64,000 bases of DNA, taken from the NCBI RefSeq assembly GCF_003946165.1, contig NZ_RHOI01000002.1, positions 84,535 to 148,534 on the forward strand, in the 5' to 3' direction. The notes below the pieces were generated by a model, which was not told the origin of the DNA, did no database searches, and saw only the letters and a program-made list of their open reading frames with translations. Of this stretch, positions 7,246-16,464 are shown piece by piece (the first letter of the stretch is position 1; each line of letters begins with the position of its first letter). Source of the stretch: Lacticaseibacillus baoqingensis. Lineage in GTDB: Bacteria > Bacillota > Bacilli > Lactobacillales > Lactobacillaceae. The translations under genes were made by a program, and so were the position numbers.

Positions 7246-8469
7246 ATGGATGACGCAACTCGGGCAAAAGGCCCGTGGAAGCGGAACTTATATGTGCTAT
7301 GGTTTTGTACATTTGTCGCCGGTATCGCCTTTAGCGAGATTATGCCGTTTTTATCCTTATACGTTGGTGAAATGGGCGACTTCAGCAAGCAGCAATTGAC
7401 GTTTTGGAGCGGCGCGATCTATGCGGTCACGTTCTTGATCACCGCGATCGTTTCTCCGTTATGGGGCAACTTAGCCGACCGCACGGGGCGCAAGGTGATG
7501 CTGATCCGAGCGAGTCTTGGGATCGCAGTAGCGATGCTGTTGATGGGCCTATCGACCAATGTTTGGGAATTATTTGCTTGTCGTTTTTTCCAAGGCTTCT
7601 TTTCCGGCTATATTCCTAACGCTCAAGCTTTAGTCGCGTCTCAGACGCCAAGAAAAAATGCCGGGGTCGCCTTGGGGACTTTAGTGACTGGATCGACTTC
7701 AGGGATGTTATTCGGTCCGATCGTCGGCGGCTTTTTAGCGCAAGTCTTCTCGATCCGCAATACCTTTTTCATTACTGCAGGCTTGTTGACCGTCGTTTGT
7801 TTGATGTCCGCCTTTATGGTTCAAGAGTCCTTTATCCCGATCCAAAAAAATCCCGACGCTCCCAAACAGCGTTTGTTGGATAAAATTGCCGATCCGAAGT
7901 TGATCATCATCTTATTGTGTTCGACCATGATCGTCCAAACTGGGAATGCGTCGATTTCGCCGATCATCAGCTTATACATCAAGGAATTGATGCACAACCA
8001 CGGTGCGATCACCGTGGTTGCCGGCGTGATCGCCGCGCTCCCTGGGATCTCCAATATTTTAGCGGCGCCTCGGCTTGGTCGTTATGGCGACAAGCATGGC
8101 TCTGGCCGCGTATTGATCGGCTGTTACTTATTCGCGGTAGTCGTCTACTTCCCCCAAGGTTTCATTGGCAGTATCTTAGGACTGGGGATCTTGCGGCTGT
8201 TAGTCGGCGTTTCTGACGCTGGTTTATTCCCGACGATCCAGACCTTATTAACCAAAAACACCCCACCGGAAGTGACCAGCGCGATCTTTTCTTGGAATCA
8301 AAGCTTCCAGGCCTTAGGCAATATGTTCGGTGCCTTGATCGGTGGTGCTTTAGCCGGGTGGTTTGATTATAACGTGGTTTTCATTTCCACTGCGATGTTG
8401 CTCTTGATCAACTTCTTAGTCTTACGCTTTGCAGAACCGCAGTTATTGGCGCGGACCGATCGCGCTTGA
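7246..8469 (+). CDS. MFS multidrug-efflux-type transporter
   Basis: A 407-aa, 12-TM major facilitator protein of the drug:H+ antiporter 1 type. Visible signatures are GNLADRTGRKVML between TM2 and TM3 (motif A) and LGTLVTGSTSGMLFGPIVGGFLA around TM5 (motif C-like GP..GG), with a repeat of motif A in the second half (LAAPRLGRYGDKHGSGRVL). It resembles the PmrA/YqjV multidrug exporters of lactobacilli. The drug is unknown. The start ATG has TAGGAGG 8 bp upstream. Monocistronic, with a shared terminator downstream. Confidence 0.88.
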   Translation: MDDATRAKGPWKRNLYVLWFCTFVAGIAFSEIMPFLSLYVGEMGDFSKQQLTFWSGAIYAVTFLITAIVSPLWGNLADRTGRKVMLIRASLGIAVAMLLMGLSTNVWELFACRFFQGFFSGYIPNAQALVASQTPRKNAGVALGTLVTGSTSGMLFGPIVGGFLAQVFSIRNTFFITAGLLTVVCLMSAFMVQESFIPIQKNPDAPKQRLLDKIADPKLIIILLCSTMIVQTGNASISPIISLYIKELMHNHGAITVVAGVIAALPGISNILAAPRLGRYGDKHGSGRVLIGCYLFAVVVYFPQGFIGSILGLGILRLLVGVSDAGLFPTIQTLLTKNTPPEVTSAIFSWNQSFQALGNMFGALIGGALAGWFDYNVVFISTAMLLLINFLVLRFAEPQLLARTDRA

Positions 8470-8473
8470 ACCT

Positions 8474-8513
8474 AAAAAATAACCCTGCCAAAATTTTGGC
8501 AGGGCTATTTTTG
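8474..8513. terminator. Bidirectional terminator between MFS gene and thiE
   Basis: CCCTGCCAAAATTTTGGCAGGG forms a tight hairpin flanked by AAAAAATAA and TATTTTT, so it serves both converging transcripts. Confidence 0.88.
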
Positions 8514-8516
8514 CGG

Positions 8517-9164
8517 CTAAAACGCCTTAGGGGATAATTGCGCCGATAATTGCGCTAATTGGGCCGCATGGGTCTGAATGTCAGCTTGATCAAAGAGCTC
8601 TGATACCAATGCCACCCCAACGATCCCGGTATGTTGCAACTGCAATAAGTTTTCAGCGTGAATGCCGCCAATAGCTACCACTGGGATCGTCACCGCTGCC
8701 GTGATCGCTTGCAAAGTCGCGATCGACACTGAGACGGCATCGGTTTTGGTGGCCGTCGGAAACACTGCGCCGACACCTAGATAGTCTGCGCCTGCAGCTT
8801 GAGCCGCTTGGGCTTGGGCAACAGTTTGAGCTGAGACCCCGACGATCTTGTTTGGTCCCCATTGCGCTTTGATCGCAGCCGCGTCTAAGTCCGCTTGCCC
8901 AACATGGATCCCATCAGCATCCACCGCTTGCGCGACTGCCAGATCATCATTGATCAAAAATGGGACTTGAAAAGTCTGACACACTTTTTTGATGGCGCAA
9001 GCTTCTGCGATAAAGTCTGCTTGGGCCATGTGTTTTTCTCGCAACTGGACCATTGAGACCCCGCCAGCAAGCGCTTTGGTGACACAATCAACTAATGTGC
9101 GGCCGGCTAACCAATGGCGATCCGTGACCGCATATAACTTAAGCTGTTGGGTCAAATTTGGCAT
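8517..9164 (-). CDS. thiE: Thiamine-phosphate synthase ThiE
   Basis: A 215-aa TIM-barrel enzyme joining HMP pyrophosphate and hydroxyethylthiazole phosphate to give thiamine monophosphate. Family motifs are VSMVQLREK, FLINDDLAVA, ADGIHVGQ, IVGVSAQT, GADYLGVGAVFPTATK and VVAIGGI. ATG 9164 has TTGGAGG upstream. Its first 26 bp overlap the end of cytX in another frame, so it is the last gene of the thiM-thiD-cytX-thiE operon. Confidence 0.96.
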   Translation of the reverse strand: MPNLTQQLKLYAVTDRHWLAGRTLVDCVTKALAGGVSMVQLREKHMAQADFIAEACAIKKVCQTFQVPFLINDDLAVAQAVDADGIHVGQADLDAAAIKAQWGPNKIVGVSAQTVAQAQAAQAAGADYLGVGAVFPTATKTDAVSVSIATLQAITAAVTIPVVAIGGIHAENLLQLQHTGIVGVALVSELFDQADIQTHAAQLAQLSAQLSPKAF

Positions 9165-10302
9165 GTTGTCGCCTCCAATTCACGAGCAAAGTCAAGATCG
9201 CCATGATCACGACTACCGGGAGCGTACTGCCCACCGGCGTCTCATGGGCCAAAAAGACGCGGTACAAGGCGACCCCGACGGCCCATAAGCCGAGATTGGG
9301 CCAATCCCAGTGGCCATGCGCGCGCTGGCCAAGAAAAAACGCCACGATCTGCACTACCGCCAGCGGCACGAAAATCGACGAGATCCAGTATAAAAAGTCG
9401 GCATACGCACTTTGCGGCACAAACACCGCCACCAGCGTCCCTAACACCGTCACTGCGATCGCCAGCCAACGGAGCGACTGGCCTAACAGCAATGCCGCAC
9501 TGACCCCTGCTGAATAAACATCTAAAAACGTGGTGGTGATCGTCGATAAGATGATCACGATCAAAGCCACGATCCCGAGGCCAAACCCTTGCATCAAGCC
9601 GGCGATGGCGGTTTGTCCAGTGATCATCGCCCCGACTAACCCGATGCCAAACATCCAAATACTGGTTAAGTTATACACCCCAACACTGACGGCATTGGCT
9701 TTTTGCGGCGCCTGTGCTTGACTCGTATAATCCGCGATCAACGGCAGCCAAGACAGCGGCATCGCGATCGCCAATTCAATTGCCGCACCAAAACTCAACG
9801 CACCGCTGGCTGCAGGGTGTGCCGGCTGCATCAAAAATTTTCCCGTTAAGTAAAGTCCAGCGATCAATAACGCCAGCATCGCCACTTGGTTCATTCGGCC
9901 AAGCTCTTGCAACCCGATCGCCAGCCACACCACGGTGATCGCACCGATCACCACTGCCCAAAACCCTAACGATACCGGCAAGAACACTTGGCAAGCCTGC
10001 GCACCGGTTAAAACCATCACCGCCGTCCACCCTAACAGTTGCAGCACATTCAAACCGGCAAACCAGCGGCTGCCGTTTTGACCAAAAGTCAACGCAGTCG
10101 TCGCCATTGCAGGTAATCCTGTCGTTGCGCCGATCACCCCGCAGCCAAACATCAACAGCCCACCGATCACATGGCCCAACACAATGGCCAGCAAGCCTTT
10201 GGCCAACCCTAATGGCGCAAATAAAGTCCCGGATAAGATCTCAGCCAATGAGATCGCGGCTCCAAACCACAATAAGGCGTTGTCGCCAACACTAGTCTTC
10301 AT
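9139..10302 (-). CDS. cytX: Putative hydroxymethylpyrimidine permease CytX
   Basis: A 387-aa membrane protein of the NCS1 nucleobase-cation symporter family with about 12 hydrophobic segments. It keeps the early GAAISLAEILSGTLFAPLG and the LPLIADYTSQA segments typical of CytX. Its place between thiD and thiE under a TPP riboswitch is the standard CytX context and points to uptake of the thiamine pyrimidine HMP. A GTG at 10305 directly precedes ATG 10302. GGAGG 6 bp upstream favours the ATG. It overlaps thiD by 11 bp. Confidence 0.9.
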   Translation of the reverse strand: MKTSVGDNALLWFGAAISLAEILSGTLFAPLGLAKGLLAIVLGHVIGGLLMFGCGVIGATTGLPAMATTALTFGQNGSRWFAGLNVLQLLGWTAVMVLTGAQACQVFLPVSLGFWAVVIGAITVVWLAIGLQELGRMNQVAMLALLIAGLYLTGKFLMQPAHPAASGALSFGAAIELAIAMPLSWLPLIADYTSQAQAPQKANAVSVGVYNLTSIWMFGIGLVGAMITGQTAIAGLMQGFGLGIVALIVIILSTITTTFLDVYSAGVSAALLLGQSLRWLAIAVTVLGTLVAVFVPQSAYADFLYWISSIFVPLAVVQIVAFFLGQRAHGHWDWPNLGLWAVGVALYRVFLAHETPVGSTLPVVVIMAILTLLVNWRRQHAKFDPTA

Positions 10303-11113
10303 CACGATCCTCCGGGTACGCCCAGTGATTCAACGGGCCATGACCATGACCGACCAAGATACCGTCAGTGATCGCTTTTTCCACATACGCTTTACCTGTC
10401 CGGATCGCACTTGGCAGTGAGCGCCCCTTCGCCAATTCAGCCGTAATGCATGCGGATAAGGTGTCTCCGGTGCCGTGCGTGCGCACAGTGTCCACGCGCC
10501 GCGCCGGCAGCCAAAAATCACTGCCGTCAGCTAATAAAACATAATCATTGGCACTATCGGCGTGGGTCAAATGCCCGCCTTTGACGATCACATTTTGCGC
10601 TCCGAGTGCTTGCAGGCGTTTGGCTGCAGTGCGCATCGCCGCTTGATCTGTGATCGTTAAGCCGCTCAATTTTTCTGCTTCAGGTAAATTCGGGGTGACC
10701 AAAGTCGCCAGCGGCAATAACTCATCTCGCACCACGGCGATCGCGTCTTCTGTCAACAAAGGCGCCCCGCCTTTAGCAATCATCACCGGATCCACCGTCA
10801 ATGGGCCAAAATCATACCGCTTGAGGTTGTTGACCACCGCTTTGACCGTCGCCACATCAGCTAACATGCCGGTTTTGCACGCGCGGATCTGTAAATCAGC
10901 GGCTAACGACGCGAACTGCGCATCGATCATCGCCGTTGGTAACGCTAGCGATTGTTGAACGCCAAGCGTGTTTTGCGCGGTGATCGCCACTAATACGGTC
11001 GCGGCAAAGACATGGCGAGACTGGATCGTCTTTAAATCAGCTTGCATTCCTGCGCCGCCACCGCTATCCGAGCCTGCGATCGACAACGCTTGGGGAAATT
11101 GTTCTTCTGTCAT
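10292..11113 (-). CDS. thiD: Bifunctional HMP/HMP-P kinase ThiD
   Basis: A 273-aa ribokinase-fold kinase that phosphorylates HMP twice to HMP pyrophosphate. It begins ALSIAGSDSGGGAGMQADLK. VDPVMIAKGGAPLL, TPNLPEAEKLSG, VKGGH and the anion-hole/catalytic DTVRTHGTGDTLSACITA are all present. SD AGAGGTG precedes the ATG. It lies 23 bp after thiM and overlaps cytX. Confidence 0.96.
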   Translation of the reverse strand: MTEEQFPQALSIAGSDSGGGAGMQADLKTIQSRHVFAATVLVAITAQNTLGVQQSLALPTAMIDAQFASLAADLQIRACKTGMLADVATVKAVVNNLKRYDFGPLTVDPVMIAKGGAPLLTEDAIAVVRDELLPLATLVTPNLPEAEKLSGLTITDQAAMRTAAKRLQALGAQNVIVKGGHLTHADSANDYVLLADGSDFWLPARRVDTVRTHGTGDTLSACITAELAKGRSLPSAIRTGKAYVEKAITDGILVGHGHGPLNHWAYPEDRDED

Positions 11114-11136
11114 CTTTGCACCTCTTATTCGATTGG

Positions 11137-11940
11137 CTAAGCTCTGCGGGCTTCTTCATAACGCGCTTGGGTGTTGAGTTGTTCCACATCCAAAGCCGCT
11201 AAGCGATCCAATAGCACCGACGCAAACGTTCCGCCTTGCGTCGCTTCCAAATGCGCCGCAGCCGCTTCACCAGCGACGCCTAACGTCACTGCCCCAAGCA
11301 ATGCCGCATCAAATGGATCTTCGGCGATCCCAGCATAGGCCCCAATGATCGCAGACAAAAGATCCCCGGAACCGACAACCGCTGGTAACAGCGATGTTTC
11401 ATTATACACAGTCGCCAGGTTGTGGCCTTGGGCGATGATATCCACTTTCCCGCTGACCACGACGGTACAGTTATAACGTTCGGCACACCGTTGCGCCAGC
11501 GTGGCCGGGCTAGTCGCATTGGCCCCAGCATCGATACCTTTGGCCTGGGTTTTGATCCCTGCCAAAAAGGCGATTTCACTGGCATTGCCGCGGATCACCG
11601 CGATCGGATAATCGCCTAATAGACGCTTGGCCGCCGCTGCTCGAAAGGCCGTAGCGCCGACTGCTACCGGGTCTAAAATGATCGGCTTGGCAAATTTTGT
11701 TGCGGCCTTGGCCAATGCCAGTACCATGGGCATATCAGATGCGTTGATCGTGCCAAGATTCAAGACTAGCGCATTGGCCGGAGTCATTAATTCACTGGCT
11801 TCTTCTTGCGCTAAGGTCATGATCGGTGACGCCCCTAATGCATTCAGCCCATTAGCCACAAACTGCGGCGTCACAAAATTAGCATAATTCACCACCAGCG
11901 GCTGTTGCGCCCGTAAGCGGGCAAAAAGTTCAGTATCCAA
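11137..11940 (-). CDS. thiM: Hydroxyethylthiazole kinase ThiM
   Basis: A 267-aa kinase that salvages the thiazole moiety. Motifs include NYANFVTPQFVANGLNALGA, LNLGT, LDPVAVGAT, IRGNASEIAFLAG and the VVGSGDLLSAIIGAYAG active-site/anion hole. The usual Cys of the GxGC motif is replaced by Gly-Asp here (GSGDLLSA). The frame is open to a GTG at 11964, but GAAGGAG (11948-11954) places the start at TTG 11940 with a 7-bp gap. It is the first gene behind the TPP riboswitch. Confidence 0.93.
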   Translation of the reverse strand: MDTELFARLRAQQPLVVNYANFVTPQFVANGLNALGASPIMTLAQEEASELMTPANALVLNLGTINASDMPMVLALAKAATKFAKPIILDPVAVGATAFRAAAAKRLLGDYPIAVIRGNASEIAFLAGIKTQAKGIDAGANATSPATLAQRCAERYNCTVVVSGKVDIIAQGHNLATVYNETSLLPAVVGSGDLLSAIIGAYAGIAEDPFDAALLGAVTLGVAGEAAAAHLEATQGGTFASVLLDRLAALDVEQLNTQARYEEARRA

Positions 11941-11988
11941 CTCTATCACTCCTTCACCACGCACACTAAGCGGTCCCTAGACGCAAAT

Positions 11989-12116
11989 AAGCGCCGCGAG
12001 AGTCCGCGACGCTTACCAAAAAAAGCGACACTTTCCTACGCAAGTTTGAACTTACAGGTTCGAAGGGATCGCGCCGATCATGCGCATCTCAGCTCCTATG
12101 GGAACACCCCTAGTGT
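11989..12116 (-). promoter_or_regulatory. TPP riboswitch (THI box) with downstream hairpin
   Basis: Read on the minus strand, the aptamer runs from 12116 to 12028: ACACTAGGGGTG, the conserved GCTGAGATG, ATCCCTTCGAACCTG and GCGTAGGAAAGTGT closing P1. About 14 nt later a GC-rich hairpin (AAGCGTCGCGG/CGCGGCGCTT, 12014-11989) is followed by only a few Ts. It could be a weak terminator or an SD-distal regulatory stem. It precedes the whole thiamine salvage operon, so TPP should repress these genes. Confidence 0.93.
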
Positions 12117-12211
12117 ACAATGAGTATTAAGTTGACCTCATGATAACACATCCCAAGCCGTAGTGAAAACGATTTACATCAACGTGCTTAAAATTGACTG
12201 GAGGCAAGCAA

Positions 12212-13276
12212 ATGGCAAATTTACTCGATTATTTAGCCCAATATGGGGACCGGCCCTTTTCCAGTCGGCCCTTGACTATCGTAGACGCGGCGATTTTGGC
12301 GCAGCTTGCTTATTGCCCACTGCACGGCAGCGGCCAGCTGGCCAGCTTATCCCCGCAGCAACAAACGGCACTGGCAGCTGGCACTTGGGCACAAGCCGAC
12401 AATCGCCGCTTGTTGGCGCAAGTCACTACCTGTCGCCGCTATCGCCAAGTTGCATGGTTAGCCCCAGTCGCGTTGAACGATCCGGCACAAGAACAAGCAT
12501 TTTCAGCGATCACTTGGCAATTGGCGCCTGAATTATATTACTTAAGCTTTCGCGGCACGCGTGCCACGTTTGTCGATTGGAAGGAAGACTTCAACATGAC
12601 CTTCCTCACCGCGATCCCGTCACAAACCGCAGCCAGCCGCTATTTTACCGACATCGCCGCAGCGTACCCTGGTGAATACTACCTCGGCGGCCACTCCAAA
12701 GGCGGTACCTTGGCAACCTACGCCGCCGTGCATGCTAAAGCGGCCTTGCAGCCAAAAATCCGCATGGCTTATAACTTTGATGGTCCTGGCCTGCAACAGC
12801 CCTTGCCGATGAACGGGCATTACCTCAAACTTGTACCGCAAAATTCATTGATCGGCATGATCTTAGACCCTACCCAAGATTTTGGCGTCGTGGCCAGCCA
12901 GGCATCCGGCATCCGGCAGCATGATCTGTTTACCTGGCAAACTCACCAAACAGACTTTGTTTATTTATCTGCCACTGACCGCTCCTCTCAACAGCTGCAA
13001 AAAATGCTCGCCAACTGGCTGGCGAGTCTGGATGATGCCACGAAACAACAAGCGTTAAATGCCGCTTATGCCGTGATCACCGCCACCCAAAAAGAAAGCT
13101 TCGCCGAGTTGCGGCGCACCCCGCTGACCACGACTAAAGCATTGCTGACTGGTTTGCGTCAGACGCAAGCAGCTGACCATGCCGCTTGGCGTGCTGTCTT
13201 GAACGCCTTGTTACACGCCTTGATCACGACTGCTTGGCGCCGTCAGGTTCCACGTGAAACAAGCCCGCATCATTAG
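12212..13276 (+). CDS. DUF2974 (Mbeg1-like) alpha/beta-hydrolase fold protein
   Basis: A 354-aa cytosolic protein of the lipase-like DUF2974 family. It has an N-terminal LLDYLAQYGDRPFSSRPLTIVDA segment, then YLSFRGT, and the nucleophile elbow GGHSKGGTLATYAA with the catalytic Ser in GHSKG. The C-terminal 130 residues are helical. No signal peptide is seen. ATG 12212 follows GGAGG by 7 bp. The substrate is unknown. It is divergent from the thi operon and probably monocistronic. Confidence 0.85.
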   Translation: MANLLDYLAQYGDRPFSSRPLTIVDAAILAQLAYCPLHGSGQLASLSPQQQTALAAGTWAQADNRRLLAQVTTCRRYRQVAWLAPVALNDPAQEQAFSAITWQLAPELYYLSFRGTRATFVDWKEDFNMTFLTAIPSQTAASRYFTDIAAAYPGEYYLGGHSKGGTLATYAAVHAKAALQPKIRMAYNFDGPGLQQPLPMNGHYLKLVPQNSLIGMILDPTQDFGVVASQASGIRQHDLFTWQTHQTDFVYLSATDRSSQQLQKMLANWLASLDDATKQQALNAAYAVITATQKESFAELRRTPLTTTKALLTGLRQTQAADHAAWRAVLNALLHALITTAWRRQVPRETSPHH

Positions 13277-13385
13277 CCCGATAAAAAGTGTGTCACTTTA
13301 CCTGTCACAAACACTTGTATTCGCTTTCTGCGCGCGCTACGCTAAAAAGCATAATGCCAATATGTCGAGTAAAGAAGATGTTGTG

Positions 13386-14147
13386 ATGACCTGGTTGACT
13401 TTTATGATTGTTTGTCCCCTCGTCGGCCTAGCTGGGTTCGTCGATGCGATCGCTGGCGGTGGCGGTTTGATCTCTTTGCCGGCTTATTTAATGACCGGCA
13501 TCCCTGCCCACATGGCCATCGGGACGAATAAACTTTCTTCTGGTATGGGGACCTTAGTAGCCACAGCAGAATTTGCCCGCAGCGGCTATATTCGCATCAA
13601 GCTGGCGATCGTTGCAGTGGTTATGGCGATGCTTGGGGCCAATATCGGCTCCAACCTCGCCTTGCACCTTTCGGATCATTTTTTCCGCCTGCTGCTGTTG
13701 GCGATATTGCCGCTGACTGCGCTTTATTTACTCCTCCACCGGACCGCGTTGACTGCGCCAAGCGCCGTCGCACTGCCGCCGCTTAAAGCAGGCTTGGCAG
13801 TTGGGGCGATCGCTTTGTTGCTAGGCGCTTATGATGGGTTTTACGGCCCTGGCGCCGGGACGTTTTTACTGTTGGCCTTAACCGGCATCGCCCGCTTGCC
13901 GCTAAACACCGCAGCCGGCACAACAAAGGTGATCAACCTCACCACAAATTTGACCAGTTTAGTGGTCTTTTTGTGTAATGGCAAAGTTTATCTGCTATTA
14001 GGCCTGTCAGCAGGCTGCTTTTCGATTTTAGGCAACCATCTGGGCACGCGCTATTTTAAGCGTTTTGGCGGTCGCGGGGCACGTCCATTGATCTTATTGG
14101 TGTTGACCATCTTCTTTGCTAAAACAGTTTGGGATTTTTGCCACTAG
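13386..14147 (+). CDS. TSUP-family (TauE/SafE) membrane transporter
   Basis: A 253-aa membrane protein with 7-8 hydrophobic segments. The twin TSUP signatures are GFVDAIAGGGGLISLPA near the N-terminus and GAYDGFYGPGAGTFLLLALT in the second half. The family exports sulfite/sulfonates or other organic anions, and the substrate here is unknown. The frame is open for 44 codons upstream. No strong ribosome-binding site exists, and ATG 13386 is preferred because the first TM begins there (GTG 13383 and ATG 13362 are alternatives). The stop TAG lies within the terminator hairpin. Confidence 0.85.
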   Translation: MTWLTFMIVCPLVGLAGFVDAIAGGGGLISLPAYLMTGIPAHMAIGTNKLSSGMGTLVATAEFARSGYIRIKLAIVAVVMAMLGANIGSNLALHLSDHFFRLLLLAILPLTALYLLLHRTALTAPSAVALPPLKAGLAVGAIALLLGAYDGFYGPGAGTFLLLALTGIARLPLNTAAGTTKVINLTTNLTSLVVFLCNGKVYLLLGLSAGCFSILGNHLGTRYFKRFGGRGARPLILLVLTIFFAKTVWDFCH

Positions 14148-14177
14148 TTATCATACAAACCGTATGATAACTAGTGG
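14141..14177. terminator. Convergent terminator embedding both stop codons
   Basis: A perfect 16-bp inverted repeat, CCACTAGTTATCATAC and its complement, around AAACC, followed by TTTTT on the plus strand. The stop codons of the TSUP gene (14145-14147) and the TetR gene (14171-14173) are parts of the two arms. Confidence 0.85.
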
Positions 14178-14665
14178 TTTTTAATTGTGTTGACGACCGC
14201 TTCAAATAGCGTGACCGCCGTTTCATCGCTGCCATGTTGTAATTGCCAGGTGATCGTTTGCACGGCGGCAGCCGCATATAAGCCTGCTTGATAAGGCGAC
14301 GCTTTAGGCGTTTGGGTCATGAAGGCTTGGGCAAAATACGTCAGCCACTCTTGACTGAGGTCTCCGGCAGGATGATGCAGCGTCAATAATGCCAGCACCT
14401 TTTTAGCCTCTGGCTGCAACTGTAAGACGATCGGCTGTAAGTCATCGGTTAAGGAGCACTGCGTCACGGCAACCAAATAATAGCCGACCTGCCGGCCCAA
14501 CCAGTCGGCTTTGTCTAAATAATATTGGTAAAATGTCGAGCGCGTGATTCCCGCTTCACGACAGATCCGCGCAACGGATGCCGTGGTCAGCTCGTGTTCA
14601 GCAATGAGGTGGTACATCGTGCGATCGATCGCAGCCGTCGTCCGCCGCGTTCTTAAATCTGTCAT
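14171..14665 (-). CDS. TetR/AcrR-family transcriptional regulator
   Basis: A 164-aa regulator. The DNA-binding domain (residues about 8-52) contains TTASVARICREAGITRSTFYQYYLDK, the classic TetR helix-turn-helix ending in FYxYYxxK. The ligand domain is short, as in DhaS-like TetR proteins. SD AAGGGAG precedes the ATG. It is convergent with the TSUP gene and divergent from dps. The target is not evident. Confidence 0.87.
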   Translation of the reverse strand: MTDLRTRRTTAAIDRTMYHLIAEHELTTASVARICREAGITRSTFYQYYLDKADWLGRQVGYYLVAVTQCSLTDDLQPIVLQLQPEAKKVLALLTLHHPAGDLSQEWLTYFAQAFMTQTPKASPYQAGLYAAAAVQTITWQLQHGSDETAVTLFEAVVNTIKNH

Positions 14666-14709
14666 ATCATCACTCCCTTGCCCTTTAGTCTACCCGCAAA
14701 GCGTCAATT

Positions 14710-14787
14710 TTGCTATGCTCGAATGCGACCTGCTATACTTGATGGGTAGTTAGTCAAAGGCCGCCGAAGATCCTTCGGCAAGGGAGG
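14710..14787 (+). promoter_or_regulatory. dps promoter and leader hairpin
   Basis: TTGCTA (14710-14715), 18 bp, TATACT (14734-14739) form a plausible promoter. In the leader, GCCGAAG-ATC-CTTCGGC (14763-14779) is a perfect 7-bp hairpin immediately before the SD AGGGAGG (14781-14787). It could be an operator or an RNA element controlling ribosome access. Confidence 0.5.
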
Positions 14788-14795
14788 AATACGTG

Positions 14796-15263
14796 ATGAA
14801 ATATTCTGAAACTAAGACCATTTTGAACCAACTCGTCGCCGATCTGAGCCAAATGGCGACGGTGATCCACCAAACTCATTGGTATATGCGCGGTCCAGAA
14901 TTCCTATTTTTACATCCCTTGATGGACGACTATATGGCAGAGATCAATGACCAGCTGGACGTGATCTCTGAGCGCTTGATCACCCTAGACGGCGCCCCTT
15001 ATTCGACGCTGGAAGAATTTGCTCAACACACCGGGATCAAATCCGAATCTGGTGATTATGGCATGACCACTCCAGAACGTTTCGCGCGCTTGGCATCTGC
15101 TTATCGCTATCTGCAAGGCGTGTATGCAAAAGGCATCACGGTCGCTGGTGAAGAAGGCGACGATTCCACGCAAGACATCTTCACTGGGTTTCACACCGCC
15201 ATCGAAAAACGTATCTGGATGCTTCAAGCCCAACGTGGCCACGCCCCAGAAATCGATGCTTAA
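14796..15263 (+). CDS. dps: Dps ferritin-like protein with intact ferroxidase centre
   Basis: A 155-aa mini-ferritin that oxidises and stores iron and protects DNA from peroxide. All inter-subunit ferroxidase ligands are present: H28 and W29 (IHQTHWYMRGP), H40, D44, D55 and E59 (LDVISERL). The GEEGDDSTQDIF and EKRIWMLQA segments are typical. ATG 14796 lies 8 bp after AGGGAGG, and a GTG one codon earlier is less likely. Monocistronic with its own promoter and strong terminator. It contrasts with the degenerate paralogue at 4 kb. Confidence 0.94.
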   Translation: MKYSETKTILNQLVADLSQMATVIHQTHWYMRGPEFLFLHPLMDDYMAEINDQLDVISERLITLDGAPYSTLEEFAQHTGIKSESGDYGMTTPERFARLASAYRYLQGVYAKGITVAGEEGDDSTQDIFTGFHTAIEKRIWMLQAQRGHAPEIDA

Positions 15264-15294
15264 GCTAAAATCCGCTTAACGCCGATCAGCTTCA

Positions 15295-15338
15295 AGCCCC
15301 AGCCTCAGATTCCAACGAATCTGAGGCTGGGGCTTTTT
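15295..15338 (+). terminator. Terminator of dps
   Basis: An 18-bp perfect stem (AGCCCCAGCCTCAGATTC and complement) around CAAC, followed by TTTTT. Confidence 0.92.
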
Positions 15339-15408
15339 GGCAGCGCTTGGCAGCCAGGGGTTCAGGCGGGTCTTGACAGGTAAGTAAAATTTTAGTGCTT
15401 TTTAGTAA

Positions 15409-16446
<1,038 letters not shown>

Positions 16447-16464
16447 TTTGATCAGGAGGATATT

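Noticed and set aside
9242..9658. A 138-codon minus-strand frame inside cytX
   Set aside because: Out-of-frame shadow of the convincing CytX permease, with DRGD-rich low-complexity composition.
12166..12180. cre-like TGAAAACGATTTACA upstream of the DUF2974 gene
   Set aside because: It is 15 bp, one base too long for the cre palindrome, so the second half does not align.
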